Source of the DNA: Arachnopeziza araneosa
Taxonomy: Eukaryota > Ascomycota > Leotiomycetes > Helotiales > Arachnopezizaceae
Direction: 5' to 3'
Assembly: GCA_003988855.1 (NCBI GenBank)
Contig: QYAI01000002.1
Location: 148,341 to 212,340 of the forward strand
DNA length: 64,000 nucleotides
Numbering within the stretch: position 1 is the stretch's first letter; every line of letters starts with the position of its first letter. A model generated the notes under the pieces. That model ran no database searches. It was not told where the DNA came from and saw only the letters and a list, made by a program, of their open reading frames with translations. Shown here one piece after another: positions 1 to 11,230 of this stretch. The translations under genes and the position numbers were made by a program.

Positions 1-2010
1 GTCTTCTAGAAAGTGTTTTGGATTCTGCCGGCCTCAGACTTGAACGCATAAACAGTGGCAAGAGCCGACTCTTGTCATTATGCACGGTGAGCTGCTTTTG
101 TGCTCCAAGATCCAAATCTGATGTAGGAGCAGTTTCGGCACTTTGGCACCCACCACCCACCGCCAAATTCCTGGACCGAGAGTCGCTCAGGTACAAAGTA
201 CGGATTTGCAGATGGGCGATCCGGCCAGCGATGCCGCGGTTACAGACCACCACCACCACCACTGACCGACCAGTTCAAGCTGAGAGAAGAGGGGTATGTG
301 CAATCGTCAGGACTCAGCTGTCAGCCAAGAACTCTGAGACACCGACCTGCCTCCCGTCGGCTCTTGCTGGTTTGAATCAAGCTCTGGATCCAGACGGGAC
401 CAACGCCTTTTGTTATCAAGAAATGTCTCTGACCAAGGCCCTTCCTTTCCTCGGGAAACATCCCATCCGAATTCACGCTCTACCAGAGGCGACTGGTTTG
501 ACCAGCCGTGGCGGTGCTTAATGGGTCAGAATGCAGAAGCCCCAAATCGAAATCGAGAATAGATCGTCCTTGGACTACAGGGCTGCGACCGTGCCGGTCG
601 GCCAATTGGTGTTGCCGTCACGGTCAGGGCTTGGAGAGGCTGCAGGGCATCTGCCGCAAGTCTGTGACAGACGACCGCTCCCAGCGCTGATTTGGCGAAT
701 TGAATCGTAAAAGAAGAAATACAGATCTGATGTTCAAATATCCATTGCCCGGCAAGCAGATCGATTGAGCAAATAACATATATCCCAGAGAGCGGGTAAC
801 GGGGCCATCTCCACGGTCGAGATTGGCCGAGCCAGGGAAACTCAACATGAGGAGCGGGATTGCAGATTATGTCTAGGGGGTTCACGGCGGGAAGGGGAAA
901 GGAGGCTTGAATTAGATACGCCATTGACGATGCGGCAAGGATTGCTCCCTCCCTCTGGCCTCCAAATCACATCCCCTACCCTGCGAGCCGACGACACTGG
1001 ATTTGAATGCTGGATATGATCCTGGAGCATGAGATCGATGAGGGTAACCGTTTCTGAAGTGATAATAATGTGAGAAAAGTCCTCCACCCAAACGTTGCCA
1101 ATACTTGATCTTCCAGCAACGTACGATTTTGCACTTCTATCGCGCTGCCCAATTGAGCCGGTCCTCCTCAAAGCCATCTTGCCGCTGAGTGCTGATTCTC
1201 ACTTTGTTCAATCCGGAAGAAAATCCATGCCCTCCTGCGTTTAATTGCTTGTTGTTGTGCTCTGGTGCACAAAAAACAAAAGCTGGACCTTTGCGATTCA
1301 TTTGTTACAGCAGCCACTTTGTTGGAGCGACCCACTTCTAGGCGAGGAGCTCCATTCTAGGGCATCTCAAGCCGATTTGAGACTTCAACTCGACACGACC
1401 CAGCGTTGATCTCCGCCCTCCTTTCGTCACTACCTGAACCGAATTTTGGTCCGCGAGAAGAGCCTCCAAATTCTTACCACTCCACCAATTCTGAATATCC
1501 TCAGCACCAGCACCGCTGTAGTAGAACGGCCACCCTTCTCTCAGCCACCGTAAAGGGATCCTCGCCTCCACTTTCCCTGGTTTCAGTCGACCTTCCAAGT
1601 CATCTTCGGATCATCGAGACTCCGCAGATTTACCTCCAGCACCCCGAAACGGGATCATATCACCTTCTTTTCCCACTCTCCATTCCCATCCCCACCAGTG
1701 TCCATTGTTCGTCCTCGAGGACAGACACTGCTATAGCTCTTCCCAAGGCCAATGTGTGTGGCAGACGAGCCTTCGACCATCCCAGCCTGTAACATCTGCG
1801 ACACTTCGCAGAATCTTCACAGTGGCGCTTTACGACAATCAAAGCTTTCTTGTACCTGGAGCGTTTGATTTGGGCTACTTGCCATTCCAGCCTTCGCCAC
1901 TGTACGCCGCATCGACTGCGTCCGACCTGACTCTGGCCGGTGATCAGCAATTCACTCCGCCAAGCATCCCTACTTCCGATTCAAGCCCACGACCTCTCAA
2001 ACGTCAACGA
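1..2010. other. Upstream region of the Zn2Cys6 regulator; no supported gene
   Basis: I see no coding region with recognisable domains here. Open frames at 18-521 and 1406-1792 have low-complexity, unfamiliar translations and no supporting splice structure. The regulator's frame stays open upstream to about 1705 but contains no ATG before 2011, so the rightmost few hundred bases are probably a long 5' untranslated leader. Upstream exons cannot be excluded. Confidence 0.4.
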
Positions 2011-4178
2011 ATGACCACAGCGCCAAAGCCGGCTAGGCGCGAGTCGACTAGCAGCACAGTAAACATGACTGCAACGGAGAATGCAGATGCGGATGCCCTA
2101 GAGGGGACTGCCACGAGCAAGCCAAAGAGAGTCCGGACTGGTTGTTTGACCTGCAGGGAACGTCATTTGAAATGTGATGAAAATCTGCCTCATTGCAACA
2201 ACTGTGAGCAGACCTGAATTGGTTGACCCGAAGCTAAGCTAATCCTCACGACACAGGTCGGAAGTCCAGCAGAGTTTGTAAGAGAGGTGTTCGGTTGAAC
2301 TTTATTGATATACAAGTCAAGGACCCTCCAATTATTCCAAAGGCAGCAGACTGGAGAGGTATATGATCAGGTACTCGGTTCTCCAACTACGCTAACGTCT
2401 GTCAGTACACTTCCAAGACGAATCGAGAGAAATTGCTTCCGAATATCGAGGTGGTCTCGGACGATATGCTCAGATTGAACCATCAGTGTCCCCTCTACCC
2501 ATTGTTGATTACCCAGTCCGTCCTTTAGCGCCTGAGCCACACCGCGAGAGCAACTCCCTACCGCCTTTACAGATTGGTAATGGACAATTCTCTGACAATG
2601 GTCTCTCGCTCAAAGATGAATACTCACACTCTCGACAAGCTAGTCGGCACCATTCGACTGCAGGTAGCGATGCCAGTTCATATCTGACAGCTCCTCGCTC
2701 AGCTACCTACAGTAATCCTGAGCAAAGAATGACACCCCCTGCAGAAAACCGGGCGCCATACCTAAATTCTGCGGAAGAAGTTCTTTTCATGCAAGTCTTC
2801 GTTGAGGAAGTGGGCTTATGGATGGACAGCATGGACCCCATGAAGCATTTCTCAAGACAGTTACCTTTTCATGCATTGGCGGAGCCAATGTTGTTAAACG
2901 CATTTCTAGCTTGCGGAGCCCGTCATCTGACACTCGTTAACCCGGCATATCATGAAGATAAAGCTTTGTTTTACTACGACACAGCAACTACTCAGCTCTT
3001 AAGAGCTTTACAGAACCCAGAGCGCGACACTGTGTGTTGCGCAACTACTGCAGTAATTCTTAATGTCTACGAAATCATGTCAGAGAGAGCTATGCAACGT
3101 ATGAATCACATCGCTGGAGCGAGAGCTTTGATCAAGGAGTGTGGATGGAATGCGAGAAGCTCAGGGATTGGAGCTGCCTGTTTCTGGCTGAACGTCGGCA
3201 TGGAGCTTCTCAGTTGCCTTCATTTCAACTGGCAAGTTGCTTGGGATCCTGAGCAATGGGGCGTTGATATGAATTTTCAACAAGAATCAGAATCAGGAAG
3301 GGAAGAAATCTGGGTCCACAGGATTCTTTATATTGTTGGCAAGATTGCGAATTTCAGGGCGTCAAGACCACAATTCCAAGAGGCATCACCACATGACGAA
3401 CAGATGAGAATGAGGTCGAGATTAGCTGTGTGGCAGGAACTCAAACGATTATGTGATGCCTGGAACGACAATATTCCTCGCACCATGCAACCTATCGGCT
3501 ACCTCCACCCATCACAGACAAGTTCGAAGTCTGCTTTCCCGGAAGTTTGGTAAGATTACACTTATCCTAACATCTAATGTAAATGATGCTGACAGGAATA
3601 GGCTGATAAAACGTGCTACCATTGTTGGCCGTCTATTCTATCACACAGCTATGATTCTATTGTCCCAGATACACCCTTTGGTTGATAAAGACAATGAAGA
3701 GATGAGAAGCACGCAACTGCATCATGCGCACCTTATCTGCGGCATTACTGCACACACCAAAGACCGTGGAGTGGCTTCTGTTGCACTACGCTCTCTTGCC
3801 ATTGCCGCCGAATGCCTCGTGATCCGTCGAGAGCAAGAAGAAGTCTTGGAGATTTTTGAAAAGATCCGGAAGGAGACGGGCTGGAAAGTCGGGTTCTTAA
3901 ACAAGGAACTCAAAGCGAAATGGGGCTGGGTTTCAGAAGAAGCACAACAGCTCGAAGTCACACAGCAAAGCTCGTTGGGGAATTTCTTTCCGAATAGTAA
4001 CGGAGGCACGAATAGTAGTCTACCGCCTGCGCCACCGCCGCCAGCAAGACCACCAATGCCCAGTGGAATCATGAATCCTTTGTTGAGTACAGCAGATTTT
4101 TCATTGCAGAAACATCCATATCAGAATTATTATACGCCGCCGAGTCATCTAAACCAGTTTACTCAGTCATACAATTGA
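2011..4178 (+). CDS. Zn(II)2Cys6 transcription factor, PRO1/NosA/RosA-like
   Basis: Nuclear DNA-binding regulator with four exons: 2011-2203, 2257-2358, 2406-3549 and 3596-4178, giving 673 residues. Introns of 53, 47 and 46 bp all keep the frame. The binuclear cluster near residues 44-71 has the full CX2CX6CX6CX2CX6C spacing; the last cysteine comes from exon 2, so the first intron splits the zinc domain. After it comes a conserved-looking RGVRLNFID segment and then FQDESREIASEY, which I associate with the PRO1/NosA/RosA family of sexual-development regulators. That assignment is from memory of the family and is tentative. The middle region (about residues 230-560) resembles a fungal-specific transcription factor domain. 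The C-terminus has a proline run and is Asn/Gln/Ser-rich. The start is the first ATG in the open frame; the frame is open upstream but only by near-cognate codons. Confidence 0.85.
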
Positions 4179-4969
4179 GTGGAAACTGGGGTTGTTTGCA
4201 TCTATGTGTCACGCACTGGGTAGGCAGCACTTGTTAGGATTTGAGGGTTTTAGAAATTGGAGTTTGAGGGTTCAATTTTGGCCTAATTGGCTTCATGACG
4301 CACAATGAATGGGTTGAATTGGCAGATTGCTGGTCAGAGCATGGAGTTTGGAGTTTGGAGTCATTTAATTGCAGTAGCGGAAATGCATCTGCATGGGTGT
4401 AATTTTATAGGAGGTATGCATAAAAGAGCAAGACACCAAGAATTGGGACCCGGAATCAAGAATCAAAGGCCCATAATGTATAAAATCTCAGCAAGATACA
4501 AGCTCAGTTTCCAGCATTGAAAAGCTGGCTACAAGGCTAATGACAGAGAGGTTGCAGGCCATTTAAAGTGTACGTGAAGACTGCTTTCCAGTGGCATATC
4601 GAATAATGATGATAGTATATTTCCCAAAAAGAAACGCAAATCTTAACAAATATGGATAATCAAGGAGCACCTGCATACTTTCCTACCTCCAACTTTATGA
4701 AATCCAGCAGTCTCTCCAACTGGATCGCGGGTCGAGAAAATTTTGGACTTGTACCTAGCTTAATTATCCAAAATAATATCTATGTAAATGAACAAATCCA
4801 CCACGGCCGGTTTCACGAAACATATCAACCATGAACTATCTAGAGGGGGAAAGGTTGTTTCTATCATGAAATAATTGTGGTTCTCTCAACTTCGCTTGCT
4901 CATAAATTACTGAGTCTCCTTCTATCTTATACAATATTACAATTACATCAGTTATTTCATCTCCTTCAG
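4179..4969. other. Intergenic, no gene seen
   Basis: This holds the 3' flank of the regulator and AT-rich spacer. Two short open frames (4305-4520 and 4652-4834) have no recognisable content. Confidence 0.4.
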
Positions 4970-5319
4970 CTACTCGATAGCGTACTTGCTCCTCTTTCGG
5001 AGCACCGCTCCCTTCCAAATGATCAACGGCGGTACAGCCCATAGGCGTCGGTTACGTATTGCCATACTCCTGCGTAGGTTGCCACTTCGGCGTAGCCAAA
5101 GAAGAACCCAGACCCTAGGTGTGATTAGTGTTGAGTCTTTTGGGAGAGCACAATGTTCCATTTTCGCCAGCTTGGCCAGTTGCGTGGGGAGTCGGGTGAT
5201 CGCTCTATCAACTCTTTCTTCTTGGCTTCAACGTCTTCAATACTTCCAGTTCCACGGCTTGGAACACTCTCGAGATCTTCAATTGGTTTCTCATCTTGGG
5301 ATGAAGATGCTCTCTGCAT
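4970..5319 (-). pseudogene. Relic of an MFS transporter (N-terminal leader joined to a late segment)
   Basis: From an ATG at 5319 the minus strand reads a charged leader ending in NWPSWRKWNIVLS. That is the typical cytosolic lead-in to the first membrane helix of DHA-type MFS drug transporters. The frame then stops after TQH. Within about 20 bases another frame reads GSGFFFGYAEVATYAGVWQ and then YVTDAYGLY, which resembles a late membrane segment of such proteins, and then stops. The roughly 400 residues expected between the two parts are missing. I read this as an internally deleted, dead copy. The similarity is by eye only, so the family call is moderate to weak. Confidence 0.4.
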
Positions 5320-5734
5320 CTTTTGCTATCTTACGAGATTACTTGAAGATATGGAAAGTGTGTTTTTGGAAGAATATTTTGGTAATTAACAAAGTGACTC
5401 TCTATCCTCGAGACTCCGGGAAAATATCCTTTTACAGTAAGAGAGCTCTTGTGCTGTGCCGTCGATGCATCGGTGATGTCATGTAGCTCGTTCCCTGGTG
5501 TTTCTCTTTCCAGAAGAATTCGACCAGTAGTACTCGTAATCCACGTGACGCAATTCGGAGGGAAGAGCGGATGATCTCCAGATCCGCGCCCATCTAAATC
5601 TTCTTCTGCATCCAGGGGCTGTATCTTCAAATATATACAACATGAACCTCATAAACAATATAGCGAGCAGGTAAGTGTCTCAAATTGCTCTTTCTTGAAC
5701 AATTATGTGGCCTCCCGGTACCAAACTCCTCTGC

Positions 5735-5965
5735 TTACCGCGATAAAACCACTGCGCCATAACGAAACTCGTCTTCATGATAAAACTCATCATCATCACG
5801 GAAGCCGTTCTCCTGATCAGAGGCCACATTCTCAATATCGGACCACGCCGTCTGTGCTTCGAGCAGAGAGGCTATCGCCCTGAAGAGCCCGTAGCAAATG
5901 AGCGCAATCACAAACAGTACTGTAAAGAGGATAACCCATATAGGGTCGATTTCCGCCATTTTCAT
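5735..5965 (-). CDS. Small predicted single-pass membrane protein
   Basis: A 76-residue open frame starting at ATG 5965, with a second ATG two codons later. Residues about 8-32 form one strongly hydrophobic segment, followed by a short cytosolic-type tail rich in Asp and Glu. The last codons run into a GTAAGC sequence, so the exon could be spliced to something further left; I found no convincing partner exon. No family recognised. The clear membrane segment followed by an acidic tail argues for a real product, but there is no other support. Confidence 0.4.
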   Translation of the reverse strand: MKMAEIDPIWVILFTVLFVIALICYGLFRAIASLLEAQTAWSDIENVASDQENGFRDDDEFYHEDEFRYGAVVLSR

Positions 5966-6992
5966 TTGTGAACGAGTTCCAAGAGAATTATTCTTATGGA
6001 GTTATAACGGTTTAATTTTTTTGGGGGGAGGTGATGATGCCAGTTATGAAGCTCGTAGAAAGTGTGTCGCTGAGTTCTGTGTGAGGCTCTTTTGAGAAGG
6101 AGCGATTGCTATTGGTGCTGGTTGTAGAAATTTTGTAACGAGGTATCGTAGACTGATGTTCGACTTGCAGAAACCTTTTGGATTAACAGTTGGAATACTT
6201 GACGGGAAAAAGTTCCAACTGCAGTCTACTTATAAAAAACGTAAAAGTTTACTCAACGGTTTAAACGAGCACACCGAAGTGTCTAGGGCCTCGACCGTTC
6301 GCGGTGGATACAAGTTAGCACCAGAAAAGATGTCATGTTACCGGCACCTCTACTTGAGAGACTAGTATAGTACCAAGCCAGAAATTGAAATTGAAACGAG
6401 AGATTCACACATACCCTCAGCCGAAAATGGAAATTTTGTGCATAAAACTTGACTGAGCCACTTTGAGCAGAATGGGTTCTGCTCGACAGTTATACTTAGA
6501 TGGAGTTTCTATGAGAGCCAAAGGACAAACTGAATACTTCTTCCATATCAACATCTGCGATAAAAGCACAAGATCTTTGTACCACAACGTTTCAGAGCCA
6601 TTTTAATCCACATGCATTTCCTAATCTATACAAAGTTAGAGAGATACGGGAGACTTGGAGAAGGGTATACGATGATCCGTAAAGGGCTGAAAATCGTTGG
6701 TACTCACCAAAAATACACCTGAGTAACCAAGCTTGAAGTCTGTATTGAACATGCGTACCTCGGTTTTACTGCTTGCCTTATGACGTGACCAGACACTTCC
6801 CACTACCAATAGCCCTCTATAGCACTCAAGTTTGTGATTGAAGTCTTCTTGCTTTCCTAGAGACCCAATTTACCTTCAGTCTTACAGTCGCTCGAGTACT
6901 ATTTGAGTCTTTGTTGGGCCTCCCGAAGCTATTTCCCCAGCGCCAGAAATTGAAGGAAAGCCGTTTGACTTTGCCTTTCACCTGATGATTTT
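5966..6992. other. Intergenic, about 1 kb, no gene seen
   Basis: AT-rich spacer between the small membrane ORF and the 3' end of POP4. Short open frames only, with no recognisable protein or RNA gene. Confidence 0.4.
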
Positions 6993-7757
6993 TCAGAGCT
7001 CGGGAAGGAAATGCGATTTGAACTTTTTAGTTGCTCTGTCAGCCGCTCGAAACTGAAACTGGTTTCCATGCAATTCAAACACCACCTCTGGGACGCTCTC
7101 TTCTGCCTTCTCTCCGGTCCCGTCCAGATCCATACCCTCTGCCTTCGCCTTCTCCTTCTCCGCCTTCAGCTCTTCTCCATCTTTTCTCTTCTCCACAGGT
7201 ATCTTCACCTTAAACCTAAAAACCGTCCCCTCTTTCGGCAAAGATTTCACCTTATCGTTCTTCGTGACAACCTCGAATACCCCTCTTAGATCCTTGACCA
7301 CAATGCCCTTCACCCCAACCCGACTCACACACCCACTCCTCACCACCTCTACTCCCGCTCCATGAAAATCCGCACTGCAAATTTTACTCAACATTCCCTG
7401 GTCAACGGGTCTGAATCCTCTCCCATCCCAGAGGATCTCTTGCATGTAGCCTGTCCACAGACGATGCAGCGGCTCATAGATGGTGTATTTTTGGGTAGAA
7501 GGAGGGATGGTATATAGGTCGAGAGAGCGTTTTTGCCGAGAGGATAACGGCGCAGGTTTGTGCTTTTTCTTAATGGCGGCGAGCTTGGATTGGCGCTTTT
7601 TGCGGCGTTGGATTTGCGCAGTAGTATGAGTAGGTTCGGTAGGTTTGAGGTGGAGGGGCCGTTGCACAACGCGTTCGAGATGGATTTTTTCTGCGATTGG
7701 TGCGGGGTGCACGAGGCCAAGGAGGGAGAGAGCTATGGGGGGTTCCTTGGTGGTCAT
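6993..7757 (-). CDS. POP4: RNase P/MRP protein subunit POP4 (Rpp29)
   Basis: Intronless gene of 254 residues. The product is the conserved Rpp29-type subunit of nuclear RNase P and RNase MRP, which process precursor tRNA and rRNA. The N-terminal third is basic, with an RRKKRQ stretch and KKKHKP. The C-terminal half has the family layout: LHRLWTGYM, then an Sm-like beta-barrel with ADFHGAGVEVVRSGC and GIVVKDLRGVFEVVTK, ending in a beta strand with ELHGNQFQFRAADR. A charged Lys/Glu-rich insertion sits between the last strands. Length fits fungal Rpp29. It is transcribed away from the neighbouring acyltransferase gene, with 242 bp between the start codons. Confidence 0.93.
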   Translation of the reverse strand: MTTKEPPIALSLLGLVHPAPIAEKIHLERVVQRPLHLKPTEPTHTTAQIQRRKKRQSKLAAIKKKHKPAPLSSRQKRSLDLYTIPPSTQKYTIYEPLHRLWTGYMQEILWDGRGFRPVDQGMLSKICSADFHGAGVEVVRSGCVSRVGVKGIVVKDLRGVFEVVTKNDKVKSLPKEGTVFRFKVKIPVEKRKDGEELKAEKEKAKAEGMDLDGTGEKAEESVPEVVFELHGNQFQFRAADRATKKFKSHFLPEL

Positions 7758-7999
7758 TGTTGCTATTGTCTTCTCAGTTGTGTCGATAGGAAGATTTTAG
7801 AGATGTCAAGTGCAAGCTTTCACATGCGATGCGTGAAGGAAAGTGAGCCGAGCGGCTTGACCCCAGATTTCAAGCATCCTAGCTCTCTACCAACCTCACC
7901 ACAACAAACCACCAGCAATGATCCTGTTATGAGGTTTGATGAAAATCTACGCATATACAGTCGAAAACCTAGCATTGGATTGGAAAGAGAGAAGGGAAG
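7758..7999. promoter_or_regulatory. Shared divergent promoter of POP4 and the acyltransferase gene
   Basis: Only 242 bp separate the two divergent start codons, so both core promoters and 5' leaders must lie here. I see no strong motif. Confidence 0.5.
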
Positions 8000-10591
8000 A
8001 TGGCAGATCCAAGCGATCCCCGCACGTCAGCGCCAGACTTGGAAATCCTAGGAGATCAAGTCACTCTCCATCCAAGTGGGTATATAGAGCCACCGGCGCG
8101 GAAGCAGGATGGGGATAAGGAAAGGAACTTGGTGGAGCATATGGCGAGATTTAGGAGCAGTCCTTTAGAGTACGCCCTGTCCGGCCCTTGAGGTGCGCCA
8201 TGGTTGACAAGTCCATAGATTCCTCCGCGAAGTCTCCCTCCACGTCTCAGGTACAGGTTGGCGCGCCTACGACAACTTTATAGGCCAACCTATATTCTAT
8301 CCTGGTTTCTCGGAGAATATGACAGCGGCCGTGCTATCGACACCTATACTACAGAGCCGGATAATAGAATTGGCGGAGAAGAGGATAACGGTCGAGGAGA
8401 AGGAAGGTTTATTGAGAAGAGAGGATCCGTTATATGCAGCCAAAAAAACACAGCGGAAGACTGTCATTGAGCAGGGCTTGCAGGAGCTCTGTGAGAAATG
8501 GACGAGCGATATGATATGTAAGATGGAGAGTAGGCCGTTTATTAGAGGAGCATACTATTTAGCTACGCAACTGTTGACAAGGGCATATCATCAAGGTATG
8601 TAGGTCTCAGTGCGACGCCGAACGGAACTGATAGTGGTAGGAATCCACGTGAGTAGTGAAGAAGTTATAAGGCTGAGAACCGTGGCGGAGAAGGCGGAGA
8701 AGAATAAGCAGAGCATTATCTTCTTGCCTTGCCATAGATCGCATGTGGATTATGTCTCGCTACAGCTAATCTGCTATCGACTTGGTATAGGCCTACCTAC
8801 AGTTGTTGCCGGGGACAACTTAAACTTCCCAGTTGTGGGCAGCTTTTTACAGCATGCAGGTGCAATGTGGATACGAAGAAGTTTTGGAGACGATGTTTTG
8901 TACACCACTTTAGTTCAGTCATATATCGACACACTACTCCAAGGAGGTTTCAATTTTGAATGTTTCGTTGAAGGAGGCCGCTCGAGAACTGGAAAATTGC
9001 TCCCTCCAAAATTTGGTATCCTTGGATTTATTCTCGACAGCATCTTATCTGGCCGTGTTCAAGACGCGATCGTCTGCCCTGTCAGTACCCAGTATGACAA
9101 AGTCATCGAGACGGAGGGCTATGTGACAGAGTTGTTAGGAGTTCCAAAGAAAAAGGAGAACTTAGCAGACTTCCTCTCGGCTTCTTCAGTATTATCTTTG
9201 AAGTTAGGACGTGTAGACTGTAGGTTCCACGAGCCATGGAGTCTACGAGAATTCATACAAGAGCAACAAGCCCGGACAACGGGCATTCCAAAAGGAGTCG
9301 ATATGAAAAGTTCCACAGACCTAGCAACGCGACAGAAGCTTTTAAGAACTCTTGGCTATAAGGTTTTGTCTGATATCAATGCTGTTTCAGTGGTTATGCC
9401 GACAGCTCTCATCGGGACGGTACTCCTAACACTGAGAGGGAGAGGTGTAGGAAAGACAGAATTGATACGGAGAGTGGAATGGCTCAGTGACCGTGTCAGA
9501 TCAAAAGGTGGACGCGTTGCTCATTTTGGAAATGCACCTACTTCAGCGGTCATTGAGCGTGGGCTGGAAGTCCTAGGGAAAGACCTTGTTGGAATCGTTG
9601 AAGGTTTGCCAGAAGTGACCTATTACGCGGTGGACAGGTTTCAATTATCGTTCTACAGAAACATGACCATTCATTTATTTATCACCGAGGCTTTGGTGAG
9701 CGCAAGTATGTATATGCGAATCAAGCAAGGAGGGGGTCCTGATAACCAGAAAGTCTCGTATGATGAACTACGAACGCAGGTGCTGTTCTTGTCACAGCTA
9801 TTTAGAGGGGAGTTCATCTATCCAACTAATGGACTAGCGGTCAATCTAGATAACACCCTTCGTGGACTTGAAGCAGACAAGATTGTTGAGTTGGATCGAG
9901 ATGGTGACGGAAAAATCATCTCTGTCAATTTATCGACTACAGAGAGGACTGTCGGCCGCGAGAACTATGATTTCTATTGTTTCCTAATCTGGCCCTTCAT
10001 AGAGGCATTTTGGCTAGCTGCAGTATCTATGATGGGCTTGACCCCGCCATTGGATCACCAGGGAGATGGGTGGTTAGATGTTAAAAAGTGCCAAGATAGC
10101 TCACAACTGGTAAGCCATTCATGACAAGTGATCCTTGTATGTTAACATTTTCCTAGCTTGGTAAGACCCTCTACCACCAAGGTGATCTCTCATACTTCGA
10201 AGCTGTCAACAAGGAAACACTCAAAAATGCCTGGACTCGCTTCGAAGAAGAAGGCATCATTCTCTCTGTCAAGTCTCGCAATCCGAAAATCCAGCCCAAA
10301 GCTAAACTCTCTCCTGATTGGACGCCCAAAAGAGATCCCCAGACTGGTTTGTTGTTGGCGGAAGGTAGATTGTGGGATTTTATTGAAAAGATTGCACAGT
10401 CGAGGAGGGAGGGGAAGAATAGAAGGGATGGAGCAACGGTTAGTACCAGGGTCTTGAGACTAGCTGAGACGATTGGAAAAGGCTTGTTTGAGGAAGCTAA
10501 AGGCGAGAGTGCAATGAGCGAGGAGGATAAAGGGGAGCTGAAGAGGGTGCAGAAGAGGAGAGAAGTTCTAAAGACGAGGGCGCATTTATGA
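8000..10591 (+). CDS. PlsB/GNPAT-type glycerol-3-phosphate or dihydroxyacetone-phosphate acyltransferase
   Basis: Four exons (8000-8169, 8219-8595, 8641-10109, 10157-10591) join in frame to 816 residues; introns are 45-49 bp. The acyltransferase domain shows the catalytic HX4D motif as HRSHVD near residue 215, then GDNLNFP and the phosphate-binding EGGRSRTGK near residue 293. It continues with the ICPVS-type block (AIVCPVSTQYDK). These are the hallmarks of bacterial PlsB and animal peroxisomal GNPAT, which transfer an acyl chain to the sn-1 position of glycerol-3-phosphate or DHAP. The long C-terminal region matches the helical part of that family. Substrate and location are inferred: there is no obvious C-terminal peroxisomal signal (it ends in AHL), and GPAT versus DHAPAT cannot be told from sequence alone. 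It is distinct from the Gat1/Sct1 family of yeast. Confidence 0.9.
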
Positions 10592-11230
10592 AAAGACAAA
10601 TACATTTTGATACCAGGTGGTTGTATATATGAGTTCTATCATGTATTGTAGCTATTAGATATCGTCTTGATGTAGATATTCTCAAGCTGAGTTATTGACT
10701 GCGGTCGACCGGTCTCGTCGCCGCGTCGAGAGAATTCGATGGTAGCACAAAAGGTAGCCTAAGCTTGCAAAGTATCTTTAGCATATATGTATATCAGATC
10801 AAGGTAAGTCAAATGTATACACACTCATGAATCATTCCAAGTGTATTGATTCTTTGCTTTGTTGAAAAGGACGCCAAGACAGGCATGTCATATGATGCTA
10901 TTCCACTTCTATCGCGGGAAGAAAACATTTCTTTTTCGAATCGGGAGACGTGAACCCTGCATACTTATGGTGGGCACCTCATTTCATTCTCTTAAAATAA
11001 CTACAAATCACTTGTTGATAAGCTGCAGGCTCAATTGGCGCAAGTCGGCGAATTATCCATCACGGAGGATTTTTTTGATTTGCTCTAGAAAGCCATGTCT
11101 TGGATGAAGGACGATCTTTGCCATTTCAGAACACATAATGAAAGTGGTCTTTGGATGTAAATATAAGCCCCATGGTATCTCTGCTCGTTGTGCGGGTTGA
11201 CATTCCTCAACGCAGTCCTCAAAATACACT
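10592..11230. other. Intergenic, no gene seen
   Basis: Spacer of about 640 bp between the acyltransferase 3' end and the lipase start. It holds short open frames only. Confidence 0.4.

Noticed and set aside
18..521. 167-residue open frame at the left edge
   Set aside because: No recognisable domain, unlikely composition, no splice support.
1705..2010. In-frame upstream extension of the Zn2Cys6 regulator
   Set aside because: The frame is open from 1705, but 1705 is TTG and no ATG occurs before 2011.
5331..5630. 99-residue minus-strand open frame next to the small membrane ORF
   Set aside because: It could be a second exon of that ORF, but no splice choice kept the frame and the sequence has no recognisable features.
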